Shown piece after piece: positions 36,997 through 45,709 of a stretch of DNA of 64,000 nt. The notes beneath the pieces are model-generated. The model saw only the letters and a program-made list of their open reading frames with translations, ran no database searches and had not been told where the DNA came from. Each line of letters opens with the position of its first letter. Within the stretch, counting starts at the first letter, position 1. Source of the DNA: Streptomyces erythrochromogenes (GTDB taxonomy: Bacteria; Actinomycetota; Actinomycetes; Streptomycetales; Streptomycetaceae); NCBI RefSeq assembly GCF_036170895.1, contig NZ_CP108036.1, forward strand, positions 2,418,001-2,482,000, in the 5' to 3' direction. The position numbers were made by a program, and so were the translations under genes.

Positions 36997-38967
36997 TTAC
37001 TTGCCGTCGGCTTTCGCCGTCGCGTCGATCGCTGCGAGTGAGCGGCGGACCTGGTTGCGGTCCGTCGTGTACCAGAAGTCCGGCAGCGTGGCCCGCAGGA
37101 AGCTCCCGTACCGGGCCGTCGCCAGGCGGGGATCCAGGACCGCGACGACACCCCGGTCACCCGAAGCCCGTACGAGCCGGCCCGCGCCCTGGGCCATCAG
37201 CAGGGCGGCGTGCGTGGCGGCGACGGCCATGAAGCCGTTGCCCCCGTGCTCCTCCACCGACTTCTGGCGGGCGCTCATCAGCGGGTCGTCGGGGCGCGGG
37301 AAGGGGATCCGGTCCATGACCACCAGCTGGCAGCTGGGGCCGGGCACGTCCACGCCCTGCCACAGCGACAGCGTCCCGAACAGACAGGTCTTCGGGTCGG
37401 CGGCGAAGTTCTTGATCAGCTCGCCGAGCGTCTCCTCGCCCTGGAGCAGGATCGGGTTGTCGAGCCGGCCGCGCAGCTCCTCGGCGGCCGCCTTGGCGCC
37501 GCGCATGGAGGAGAACAGCCCGAGGGTGCGACCACCCGACGCCTCGATCAGCTCGGCGAGCTCGTCCATCATGTCGCCGCGGGTGCCTTCACGGCCCGGC
37601 GTGGCCAGGTGCTTGGCGACGTAGAGGATGCCCTGCTTCGGGTAGTCGAAGGGAGAGCCGACGTCCAGGCCCTTCCACAGCGGCACGTCGTCGCCCTCGA
37701 CTCCCTCCGGGGACAGTCCCAGGGAGGCCGCGACCCCGTTGAAGTCGCCGCCGATCTTCAGGGTGGCGGAGGTCAGGACCACCGAACGGTCCTCGAAGAG
37801 CTTCTCGCGCAGCAGGCCGGACACCGACAGCGGGGCGACGCGGAGGGTGGCGCCGAAGCGGTCGTGGCGCTCGTACCAGACGACGTCGTATTCGGAGCCG
37901 TTCGTGATCCGCTCCGCCACCGTGTGGATGTTCTCCACTGCCGCCAGGGCCTGCTTGCGGACCGCGTCCTCGTCGTGGACGGACTTGTCGCGGGTGGCGC
38001 CGATCGCCGAGATCACATTGCGCGCGGCGTCCCGCAGGGACATCAGGGCGTAGCCGAGGTCCTCGGGAATCTGCTCCAGGCGGCCGGGGAGCGCCAGCTC
38101 CATGACGCGCTCGAAGGACTCGGAGGCGGTCTGCAACGCGTCCGCGATCTTCTCGTCGACCAGCTTGGCAGAGCGCTTCACGGCTCGGTTGACCTGGCCG
38201 GGAGTGAGTTCGCCGGTGGCGACCCCGGTCACCCTGGAGACCAGCTCGTGGGCCTCGTCCACGATCAGCACCTCGTGCTGCGGCAGCACCGGCGCGCCCT
38301 CGATGGCGTCGATGGCGAGCAGCGCGTGGTTGGTGACGACCACGTCCGCGAGCTTGGCCCGCTCGCGTGCCGCCTCGGCGAAGCACTCGGCTCCGTACGC
38401 GCACTTCGTCGCGCCCAGGCATTCGCGGGAGGAGACGGAGATCTGCGACCAGGCCTTGTCCGACACACCCGGTGTCAGGTCGTCGCGGTCGCCGGTCTCC
38501 GTCTCGTCGGCCCAGTCCCGCAGGCGCAGCAGGTCCTGGCCGAGCTTGCTGGTAGGTGCGGCCGCCTCGAACTGGTCGAAGAGGCCGTCCTCCTCGTCCT
38601 GCGGAGCACCCTCGTGCAGGCGGTGCAGGCACAGGTAGTTCGACCGGCCCTTGAGCATGGCGAACTGCGGCCGGCGGCGCAGCTGCGGATGCAGCGCGTC
38701 CACCGTCCGGGGCAGGTCACGCTCGACGAGCTGCCGCTGGAGGGCGAGGGTCGCGGTGGCCACGACCACGCGCTCGCCGTGGGCGAGGGCCGGCACCAGG
38801 TAGCCGAGGGACTTGCCGGTGCCGGTACCCGCCTGGATGAGCCGGTGGGAGTTGTCGTCGATCGCTTCGGCGACCGCTTCGGCCATGGCCACCTGGCCGG
38901 GGCGCTCCGTGCCGCCGACGGCGGAGACGGCGGCGTGCAGCAGGTCGGGGAGGGAGGGCTTCGTCAT
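36997..38967 (-). CDS. dinG: DinG-family (XPD-like) DNA helicase
   Basis: ATP-dependent 5'-3' DNA helicase of 656 residues. Walker A is QAGTGTGKSLGYL (about 45), the Walker B box LIVDEAHEL. Four Cys for an iron-sulphur cluster are in NYLCLHRL and SSRECLGATKCAYGAECF. Motif VI region is GAGRLVRASGDRGVV. It unwinds D-loops and R-loops in repair. The name follows the LexA-linked E. coli gene; here it is convergent with lexA. ATG 38967 chosen; it follows the siderophore operon by 54 bases. Confidence 0.9.
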   Translation of the reverse strand: MTKPSLPDLLHAAVSAVGGTERPGQVAMAEAVAEAIDDNSHRLIQAGTGTGKSLGYLVPALAHGERVVVATATLALQRQLVERDLPRTVDALHPQLRRRPQFAMLKGRSNYLCLHRLHEGAPQDEEDGLFDQFEAAAPTSKLGQDLLRLRDWADETETGDRDDLTPGVSDKAWSQISVSSRECLGATKCAYGAECFAEAARERAKLADVVVTNHALLAIDAIEGAPVLPQHEVLIVDEAHELVSRVTGVATGELTPGQVNRAVKRSAKLVDEKIADALQTASESFERVMELALPGRLEQIPEDLGYALMSLRDAARNVISAIGATRDKSVHDEDAVRKQALAAVENIHTVAERITNGSEYDVVWYERHDRFGATLRVAPLSVSGLLREKLFEDRSVVLTSATLKIGGDFNGVAASLGLSPEGVEGDDVPLWKGLDVGSPFDYPKQGILYVAKHLATPGREGTRGDMMDELAELIEASGGRTLGLFSSMRGAKAAAEELRGRLDNPILLQGEETLGELIKNFAADPKTCLFGTLSLWQGVDVPGPSCQLVVMDRIPFPRPDDPLMSARQKSVEEHGGNGFMAVAATHAALLMAQGAGRLVRASGDRGVVAVLDPRLATARYGSFLRATLPDFWYTTDRNQVRRSLAAIDATAKADGK

Positions 38968-38989
38968 AGCACTGCCAACCCTACGGGGC

Positions 38990-39004
38990 CCCGCTGACAG
39001 CGGG
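38990..39004 (-). terminator. Short hairpin at the end of the siderophore operon
   Basis: CCCGCT-GAC-AGCGGG, six-pair stem, 18 bases past the stop at 39022. Weak terminator or processing site before dinG. Confidence 0.35.
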
Positions 39005-39021
39005 CGCACACCGACGGGGAT

Positions 39022-40878
39022 TCATGGCCGGTGGAGGGGGTTGGGCACGGTGCCGTACTGCACGGCGTGCGGGCGGTCGGGGCGGTCGCGGTAGCCGTCC
39101 TCGTACAGCCGGTTCCTGTTCAGACACAGCCTCGCGATGCGCTCGCCGAGCAGGTCGAAGAGCTCGTAGCGGTCCTTGAGCTCCGGGAAGCGGGCCTGGT
39201 GACGCAGGATCTCGGCCCGGGCGAGCGACCAGAAATCGCCCTCCGCGACGCCGAGGCGGTCCTCGCACAGGGCCGACAGGTAGCGGAAGACTCCGATGAA
39301 GAGCCCGGAATGGATGAACTGCGGCAGGAAGTCGGCGGGCTCGGTGAGCAGGACGGCGCGGACCTCGTCGGGCAGGGAGGCCAGCTCGGGCAGCGGCTCG
39401 TCACTGATGTTGATGTCGTCCACGAAGTCCTTGATCGCGAGCCGGACCGGTACGTCGTGCTCGTCGAAGATCACGACGGCGTTCTCGCCGTGTGGGGAGA
39501 AGACGGTGCCGTAGCGGTAGAGGAAGTGGAGCAGCGGGGGCAGGACGGCGGCGAAGAGCCGCTGCAGCCAGACGGCGGGGGTCAGGCCGGAGCGGGCGAC
39601 GAGCTCGGCGGTGAAGGACCGTCCGCGGGGGTCGGTGTGGAGCAGTGAGGCGAGCGTGCGGGCGCGTTCCCCCGGCGCGAGAAGGCCGGTGAGGGGTTCG
39701 CGCCAGATCGCGCCGAGGAGCTCCTTGTACTGGTACGGGACCTCGGGGAGCCGGTCGTACACGGGGTGGCGGACGGTGACGGAGGCGACCTCGCCGAGCA
39801 GGATCACCTGGCACTCGTCCCGCAGGAAGGGATCGGCGTCGCGGAGGGAGTGGATCCAGGCGGTGACGGCGGGGGCCGCGAGGGCGAGGTCGGAGGGCAG
39901 TCCGCGCCAGACCATGGTGTTGAAGACGGAGAGCGGGAGCTTGACGCTGTGCCGGTCGGGACGGCTGAGGTTGAGGAAGGTACGGATCGACTGCTGGGGC
40001 AGGCGGACGTCCGGATCGGCGGGGAGCGGGACGAGGTCGCCGGAGGCGAGCGCCGGGGCGAAGAGGGGGACGACGACCTCGTCCCACTGCCAGGGGTGCA
40101 CGGGGAAGTAGAGGTAGCGCAGCGGATCGAGGCCGCGGTCGCGGAGGGTCTGGTCGAAGGCCGCGCGGGTGACGGGGTCGAGCTCGGCGGAGTAGAGGCG
40201 GGCGGGATCCTCCAGGCCTGAGGTGCCCCGGTAGGCGGCGAGCGAGGTGTGGGCGGCGAGCCAGGGCAGCCGCTGGCGGTTGCGGGCTTCGGGGGCCCAG
40301 GCGGCGGTGTCGGAGGCGGACAGTCCGATGCGGCCCTTGTTGAGGACGAGCCAGGGGTGGCCGGTCTGGTGGCCTTCGAGGGCCGCGTAGTCGAGGTCGG
40401 CGAGGACGTCGGCGGTGAGGGCGGTGTGGTCGATCCGCGCGTCGGCGGCCAGGGTGGCGCTGAGCTCGCGAACGAGGTGCCCGAGGGTGGCTCCGTCGAG
40501 TCCGAGCAGGGTGCGGGCGCGGACGAGGAAGGCGTACGGGTCCCCGAAGGAGGCCGGGGCGGCCGGTGCGGGTGGGGGCGGTGTGAGGGTGATGGTGTCC
40601 GGCGTGACGTGCCAGCTGCCGTAGGAGCGGCGGCGGGCCCGGAAGCCCAGGCTACTGCCGTCGTCGAGGGTCAGGGTCCAGGCGTCGCCGGCGGCGGCCG
40701 GGGCGGGGACCGGGCGGATGATCTCCTCGTAGGCGAATTCGGCGAGCATCTTGGCGAGGAGCCGGCGCGCGGCGAATTCCCAGGTCGGGAGCGTGAGTTC
40801 GGGCGGCGTGCAGGGGTGCTGGGGCGACGGCGGCAGGACCGGCTCCGTCGGGTCGGCGGCTGCTGGGAAGTTCGGCAC
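39022..40878 (-). CDS. IucA/IucC-family siderophore synthetase (DesD/RhbF-like)
   Basis: NRPS-independent siderophore synthetase, 618 residues, from GTG 40878 after GAGGAG. These enzymes adenylate a carboxylate and couple it to an amine or alcohol. Motifs: HPWLVLNKGRIG, YFPVHPWQWDEVV, QSIRTFLNLSRPDRHSVKLP, SPHGENAVVIFDE and IKDFVDDINIS; the basic residues of the ATP and citrate pockets are kept. The HSVKLP and HGEN types group it with enzymes acting late in assembly (AlcC, RhbF, DesD). Fourth and last gene of the operon, 98 bases after the acyltransferase. The product is not known. Confidence 0.92.
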   Translation of the reverse strand: MPNFPAAADPTEPVLPPSPQHPCTPPELTLPTWEFAARRLLAKMLAEFAYEEIIRPVPAPAAAGDAWTLTLDDGSSLGFRARRRSYGSWHVTPDTITLTPPPPAPAAPASFGDPYAFLVRARTLLGLDGATLGHLVRELSATLAADARIDHTALTADVLADLDYAALEGHQTGHPWLVLNKGRIGLSASDTAAWAPEARNRQRLPWLAAHTSLAAYRGTSGLEDPARLYSAELDPVTRAAFDQTLRDRGLDPLRYLYFPVHPWQWDEVVVPLFAPALASGDLVPLPADPDVRLPQQSIRTFLNLSRPDRHSVKLPLSVFNTMVWRGLPSDLALAAPAVTAWIHSLRDADPFLRDECQVILLGEVASVTVRHPVYDRLPEVPYQYKELLGAIWREPLTGLLAPGERARTLASLLHTDPRGRSFTAELVARSGLTPAVWLQRLFAAVLPPLLHFLYRYGTVFSPHGENAVVIFDEHDVPVRLAIKDFVDDINISDEPLPELASLPDEVRAVLLTEPADFLPQFIHSGLFIGVFRYLSALCEDRLGVAEGDFWSLARAEILRHQARFPELKDRYELFDLLGERIARLCLNRNRLYEDGYRDRPDRPHAVQYGTVPNPLHRP

Positions 40879-40976
40879 GAGACTCCTCGAAGATCGGGAA
40901 CTTTGCTGTGCGACGCAGAGTTTTCGAAGGGAGAGGTGCGAAGCGACGACGACGGTCGGGGCGTAAGGGGCGGCGA

Positions 40977-41684
40977 TCAGAGGAGATTGCGCAGCGCCCG
41001 CTCCCGGACCATCAGGGCGGCGCGCTTCTCGGGAAGGTCGATTTCCGCATGGCAGCGGAAGCCTGAGCTGAGGAAGGCCGATACGGAGGGGGTGTTGCGG
41101 ATGTCCGGTTCCGCGACGACGCGTGTGCAGCGGGGGCGGTTGCCGAGGACCAGGTCGGCGACGGCGCGGAGCAGGGCCGTGCCCAGCCCGCGGCCGCGGT
41201 TCGTGCCGTCTCCGATGAGCAGGTGGATACCCGTGTCGTGGGGGCGCGCCCGGTAGTGGCGGGAGAGCGGGTCGAGGTCGGCCCGGTAGATCTCCCAGTA
41301 GCTCATCGGCGTCCCGTCGAGGAGGCCGAGGCAGGGGATGCTCCGGCCGTCACCGTCGAGCTGGGACCGCAGGTGGGCTGCGGTGACGGCGGCGGGGCCG
41401 GCGAGCTCCCAGTAGGCGGCAACCTCGGGGTCGTTCATCCAGCCGGTGAGGAGTTCCAGGTCTCGGCCCGGCCGTACGGGTTCGAGGCGGAAGGCTCCGG
41501 CCCGGGTGGTGACGCTGCCCCAGGTGGCCGGCGAATCGAGCAGGTCGGCCTCGGCGAGCAGGGGCAGCAGGTCGGCGTTGAGGCGTGGTGCGGCGGTGTG
41601 CCGGACGACGCCGAGGGCGTCGAAGGCGTCATGGGCGTCGAGACCGGGTGCGGCGGTATCGACGGCGGTGTCCGTGAGGCGCAT
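40977..41684 (-). CDS. GNAT acyltransferase of siderophore type (RhbD/IucB-like)
   Basis: A 235-residue acyltransferase of the IucB/MbtK type (PF13523): ELLTGWMNDPEVAAYWEL, SYWEIYRADLDPL, HLLIGDGTNRGRGLGTALL and VVAEPDIRNTPSVSAFLSSG. In known pathways such enzymes acylate an N-hydroxylated amine. No N-hydroxylating monooxygenase is encoded nearby, so here it may acylate a free amine or use a distant partner. The N-terminal ~65 residues are an extra helical segment. It sits between the two synthetase genes, 33 bases after the first. Confidence 0.9.
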   Translation of the reverse strand: MRLTDTAVDTAAPGLDAHDAFDALGVVRHTAAPRLNADLLPLLAEADLLDSPATWGSVTTRAGAFRLEPVRPGRDLELLTGWMNDPEVAAYWELAGPAAVTAAHLRSQLDGDGRSIPCLGLLDGTPMSYWEIYRADLDPLSRHYRARPHDTGIHLLIGDGTNRGRGLGTALLRAVADLVLGNRPRCTRVVAEPDIRNTPSVSAFLSSGFRCHAEIDLPEKRAALMVRERALRNLL

Positions 41685-41717
41685 CGGGGGCTCTCCTCCG
41701 CGTCGGGCGCCGACGCG

Positions 41718-44072
41718 TCAATCGTGAAGGGGGTTGGTGATGGTGACGTAGACGGACTGGGTGTCGACGGGGCCGACGAGCTCGTCGAGGCCGCCCAGCC
41801 GGGTGAGCAGGTTCGCTTTGCAGCGCAGGGTGGGCGAGTCGAGCAGGCGGGTGGGGAGCGGGCCGAGGCCCGCGGCCTTGGCGAGGAAGCGTCGGAAGGC
41901 GGCAAGGAGGACGCGTTCGTCGGCGAGGCGCTGGGACCCGAAGGCACCGATCAGGCCGAGCACGTTGTTGACGCCGAGGTAGTAGGCGAAGCGTTCGTCG
42001 GTGACGGAGTCGGAGACGAAGGTGTCGCTGCGGCCGCCGATTCCGGGGAGCCGCTGCTCCAGTTCGGCGCGGCGGGATTCGCGGAAGTAGTAGCCCTGGT
42101 TGTCGCGGTAGCGGCCGCCGGTCGGCCACCCGGCCGGGTCGAGGAGGACCAGGGTGTTCTGCTGGTGCGCTTCGAGGGCGATGCCGGCGAGGGCGTCGAA
42201 GGCGAGGACCGGCAGGACCACGTGGTCGAGGTAGCGCAGGAACCACTCGGCGGCGACGGCCGAGGTGCTGTGTCCGGTGGCGGAGGCGAGGCCGGAGACG
42301 ATCTCGGCAAGACGGGAGCTCATGGTGGTCCGGCCGGGCCACGGGCGGGGAGAGGTGAGCGCGGCGATGCAGACGGCGTCGTCGCCCGAGCGGAAGGGGT
42401 TGTGACGGAGCAGGGCGTCGAGGCCGGGAACGGGGGTGCCGTCCGGGGCGTCCACGGCTACCCAGGCCGGGTCGCGGACGATGTCGAATCCGGGGTGGGC
42501 TGCCTGCCACTGCTCGGTGAGGCCGGTGCGGAGCAGCCGGTGGACCTCGACGCCGCGGTGGAGTTCCTTGCGGAGGTTCTCACGGCGGGAGTTGGTGATG
42601 CGCAGGCCCAGCGAGAGCTTGAGCATCGCGGGGGCGCCCGGCCGGTGGACGGTGCGGACGGAGGAGGTCGGGTACCAGGCCTCGCCGTGCGGGCCCAGGT
42701 CGTGCAGGAGTCCGGCGTCGCGGAGGGCGGCGACGGAAGGTCGGTGGAGGAGGTCGCGGGCCTGCCAGGGGTGCAGGGGAAGGGGGGTGGTGCCGACGGG
42801 CAGCGGAAGTCCGGGGGCGAGCCGGCCGAGCAGTTGTGGTGCGGTGACGGGGCGGCCGCGCTCGGTCCAGGCGGATTCGGTGGCGAGCACGGACGGCGCG
42901 ACCGCGAACCAGTGCAGGGGGAAGGAGCCGTGGAGTTCGGGTGAGTAGCGACGGACCTCGGTCTCGGAGAGTCCTTCGCGGCTCTTCGGGTCGGGCTGGA
43001 GGGGGTGGCCGAGGAGGAGTGACTGTTCGGCGGTGAGGAAGCGGTCCGCGCAGGCGGGGGCCGGGGCGGTGGGGCGCTCGCGCCGGTCGGCGATGAACTC
43101 GGTGGTACGGCGCACCGAGTCGGCGACCCGGCCGACGAGGTCGGCGCTGCCGCGGCCGTCGCTCGCACCCTCGCGGGCGATGAGCGCGGCAAGGGTGACG
43201 GCGTCCAGGCACGGCGCGGTGGCGGCGGTGCCTTCGAAGCGGGCCGGGCCGAAGCGGTGCCAGCCGGTGTGGGACCAGTGGCGGACAGCGACCAGCACGG
43301 CGGTGCCGGATGCGGGAAGGGGGATGCGCAGCGGGCTCCCCGTGGGGCCGTCGGGCCGGTGGAGTCCGGATTCGCGGACCCAGCACCGGAGCAGGTTCTC
43401 GACGGCCGCGGCCTCGGCGGCGAGGGCCGGGTCGGGGTGGTCCAGGGGGTCGGGTCCGGCGATCGGCTCCGGTCGGATGAAGCCCGGCCAGCCGGTGCGG
43501 GCTCTGGGCGTGCCGTCTTTCTGACGGGGCACGGTGGCGGTCGCCCCGGCGCAGGCTGCGGAGGGCTGCGGGGACGGCTCGCCGGGGGTGGCCTCTTGCG
43601 GCAGGGGGTGCTCGGCCGTGCTCCCGTCGGTATGGGCGCCGGCGGCGGAGCGGTGCCCGGGGGTCTGGTCGGCCGAGGGTGCCTGCGGTTCGGCCTCGCC
43701 GGGCGCCGGGTCGGCGGCCTGTGCGTGCTCCGCGCTACGGGGCGTGGTGTCGGCGGGCGATGCCGGTGCGCCGGTGGCCGGTGCGGGCATCGGGGGCAGC
43801 TGCGGCCGGGCACGGTCCGGTACGGGTTCGGCGGCCGCCGTGGGTGCGGGCTCGGGCACCGGCGACGGCCGGGCCGGGGCGGCGGCTTCGGTCTCGGGGC
43901 GCGGGTCCGCCGTGCGGGCCGGGTCGGGCAGGGGCTGCGGGTGGTCCGGCCCTTCCGGGGCGGCTGCGGGCAGGGAGGTGGCGGGAGCCGGGTTGTCCGG
44001 GAGGGGGTTGGGGCGGAGCGGTGCGGCCGGGGTGACGGGGGTGGTCGGGGTGGACTGGTGCGGGTCTGGCAT
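41718..44072 (-). CDS. IucA/IucC-family siderophore synthetase with long disordered N terminus
   Basis: Second synthetase, 784 residues, about 190 more than normal. The catalytic part begins near residue 195 and shows LPLHPWQARDLL, TSSVRTVHRPGAPAMLKLSL, GLRITNSRRENLRKEL, LEAHQQNTLVLLDPAG and GVNNVLGLIG. These resemble the first-acting, citrate-desymmetrising enzymes (IucA, RhbC). The first ~190 residues are almost only Pro, Ala, Thr, Glu and Asp. ATG 44072 is preceded by GAGGA at good spacing and the extension has proper codon use, so it is probably translated. It follows the aminotransferase by 21 bases. Confidence 0.9.
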   Translation of the reverse strand: MPDPHQSTPTTPVTPAAPLRPNPLPDNPAPATSLPAAAPEGPDHPQPLPDPARTADPRPETEAAAPARPSPVPEPAPTAAAEPVPDRARPQLPPMPAPATGAPASPADTTPRSAEHAQAADPAPGEAEPQAPSADQTPGHRSAAGAHTDGSTAEHPLPQEATPGEPSPQPSAACAGATATVPRQKDGTPRARTGWPGFIRPEPIAGPDPLDHPDPALAAEAAAVENLLRCWVRESGLHRPDGPTGSPLRIPLPASGTAVLVAVRHWSHTGWHRFGPARFEGTAATAPCLDAVTLAALIAREGASDGRGSADLVGRVADSVRRTTEFIADRRERPTAPAPACADRFLTAEQSLLLGHPLQPDPKSREGLSETEVRRYSPELHGSFPLHWFAVAPSVLATESAWTERGRPVTAPQLLGRLAPGLPLPVGTTPLPLHPWQARDLLHRPSVAALRDAGLLHDLGPHGEAWYPTSSVRTVHRPGAPAMLKLSLGLRITNSRRENLRKELHRGVEVHRLLRTGLTEQWQAAHPGFDIVRDPAWVAVDAPDGTPVPGLDALLRHNPFRSGDDAVCIAALTSPRPWPGRTTMSSRLAEIVSGLASATGHSTSAVAAEWFLRYLDHVVLPVLAFDALAGIALEAHQQNTLVLLDPAGWPTGGRYRDNQGYYFRESRRAELEQRLPGIGGRSDTFVSDSVTDERFAYYLGVNNVLGLIGAFGSQRLADERVLLAAFRRFLAKAAGLGPLPTRLLDSPTLRCKANLLTRLGGLDELVGPVDTQSVYVTITNPLHD

Positions 44073-44093
44073 CGCGGGTCCTCGGGGTGCGGG

Positions 44094-45476
44094 TCAGCGG
44101 GTCCGGCGGGCGGCGGCCGGGATGGCGTCGGCCAGGCGGTCGAGGACCGCCGCGGCCTGCTCGTCGGTCAGGGTCAGCGGTGGGAGCAGGCGGACCACGG
44201 CGCCGTGGCGGCCGCCGAGTTCGACGATCAGACCGCGTTCCAGGCACTCCTGGCGGACGGCCGCGGCGAGGGCCGGTGCTGCGGCCCCGGTGTCGGGGTC
44301 GACGAGTTCGAGGCCGATCATGAGGCCGCGGCCCCGGACGTCCCCGATGCAGGGGTGGCCGGAGGCCAGCCCGCGCAGGGCCGCCAGCATCCGATCGCCG
44401 AGCACGGCGGCGCGTTCCGCGAGCCGGTTCTCGCGGACGAAGGCGAGCGTGGCGGTACCGGCAGCCATGGCGAGCTGGTTGCCGCGGAAGGTGCCGGCGT
44501 GGGCACCGGGGGTCCATACGTCCAGGGCCGACCGGTACACGATCACCGCGAGGGGCAGGCTGCCGCCGATCGCCTTGGACAGCACCATCACGTCGGGCAC
44601 CACCCCGGCGTGGTCGACGCCCCAGAAGGCTCCGGTCCGGCCGACTCCCGTCTGGACCTCGTCGGCGATGAGGGGGATCCCCCTGGCCGCGGTGATCTCG
44701 CGCATGCGGCGCAGCCAGCCGTCCGGGGCGGGGTTGACCCCGCCCTCGCCCTGCACCGGTTCGACGATCAGACCGGCCGGCAGGGGGACACCTCCCTTGG
44801 GGTCGTCGAGGAGGTTCTCCGTCCAGCGGGAGGCGAGTTCGGCTCCCTCGGCGCCCCCGACGCCGAACGGGCAGCGGAAGTCCTGCGGGTAGGGAAGCCG
44901 TGTCACCCGGACCTCGGGAGCACCTCCCGAGGCGTCCAGGGCGCCGGCGCTCATGCCGTGGTAGGCCCCGGTGAAGGCGAGCAGTCCGGATCGCCCGGTC
45001 GCGGTGCGGACCAGTTTGAGGGCGGCTTCCACGGCGTCCGTGCCGGCGGGCCCGCAGAACTGGATGCGCGCGTCGGCGGCCAGCGCCGGCGGCAGGTTGG
45101 CGAACAGCTCCGTGGTGAAGGCGTCCTTGACCGGTGTCGCGAGGTCCAGCACGTGGAGGGGCGCCCCCGAGTCCAGGACACCGCGGACGGCCTCCAGCAC
45201 CACCGGGTGGTTGTGTCCGAGCGCGAGGGTGCCGGCGCCGGAGAGGCAGTCGAGGTAGCGGCGGCCGTCGGCGCCCTCGATGGTCAGCCCGCGGGCCCGC
45301 ACCGGGACGATGGGCAGGGAGCGGGCGTAGGTCCGGGCGGCGGACTCCCGCTGCGCCTGCCTGCGCAGGATGCCGTCGTGACCTGCTGCGCGGCTGCCCT
45401 GCGGCGGCACTTGGGGCTTCGCTTGCGGCGGGGTCTGTGTCGCGGCCGCCGCCCCGACCGGCTCGCTGAAAGCCAC
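44094..45476 (-). CDS. Class III aminotransferase (diaminobutyrate--2-oxoglutarate type)
   Basis: PLP enzyme of 460 residues from GTG 45476, directly after GGGAGGAG; the frame stays open 27 codons upstream without signal. It resembles DABA:2-oxoglutarate aminotransferases (RhbA, EctB, Dat). Visible: LDCLSGAGTLALGHNHP, CGPAGTDAVEAALKL, TGAYHGMSAGALDASG, LIADEVQTGVGRTG (PLP Asp) and VMVLSKAIGGSLPL (Schiff-base Lys). It would supply 2,4-diaminobutyrate to the synthetases. First gene of the siderophore operon, divergent from a protease gene. The family decarboxylase partner (RhbB) is not present. Confidence 0.92.
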   Translation of the reverse strand: MAFSEPVGAAAATQTPPQAKPQVPPQGSRAAGHDGILRRQAQRESAARTYARSLPIVPVRARGLTIEGADGRRYLDCLSGAGTLALGHNHPVVLEAVRGVLDSGAPLHVLDLATPVKDAFTTELFANLPPALAADARIQFCGPAGTDAVEAALKLVRTATGRSGLLAFTGAYHGMSAGALDASGGAPEVRVTRLPYPQDFRCPFGVGGAEGAELASRWTENLLDDPKGGVPLPAGLIVEPVQGEGGVNPAPDGWLRRMREITAARGIPLIADEVQTGVGRTGAFWGVDHAGVVPDVMVLSKAIGGSLPLAVIVYRSALDVWTPGAHAGTFRGNQLAMAAGTATLAFVRENRLAERAAVLGDRMLAALRGLASGHPCIGDVRGRGLMIGLELVDPDTGAAAPALAAAVRQECLERGLIVELGGRHGAVVRLLPPLTLTDEQAAAVLDRLADAIPAAARRTR

Positions 45477-45575
45477 GAGTGTCGCTCCTCCCGCACCGAC
45501 TGCGCTTACGGATTGCCCTTCGAACACCAACGCTCCCCCATCCCCCGTACGTACCAACGACGGTGACGGCGGCGG

Positions 45576-45604
45576 ATCACGGGTGGACGCAAGATCCTTG
45601 TCAA
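45576..45604 (-). promoter_or_regulatory. Candidate promoter of the siderophore operon
   Basis: On the minus strand TTGACA (45599-45604), 17-base spacer, CGTGAT (45576-45581), giving a 5' leader of about 90 bases. The -35 is a consensus match. I found no iron box of the DmdR/IdeR type near it. Confidence 0.45.
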
Positions 45605-45709
45605 GAAGTGAGCATCAGGAACCATTGACCCGGGCTAGGTCGTCCAAGGCGGCAGCGGCATAGTGGGGGGCTCCACTCCACGCCTCGAACCTCCAGGGGG
45701 ACGAACGAC

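Noticed and set aside
45477..45709. DmdR/IdeR iron box for the siderophore operon
   Set aside because: No TTAGGTTAGGC-like inverted repeat in the divergent region or in the 98-base gap before the last synthetase gene.
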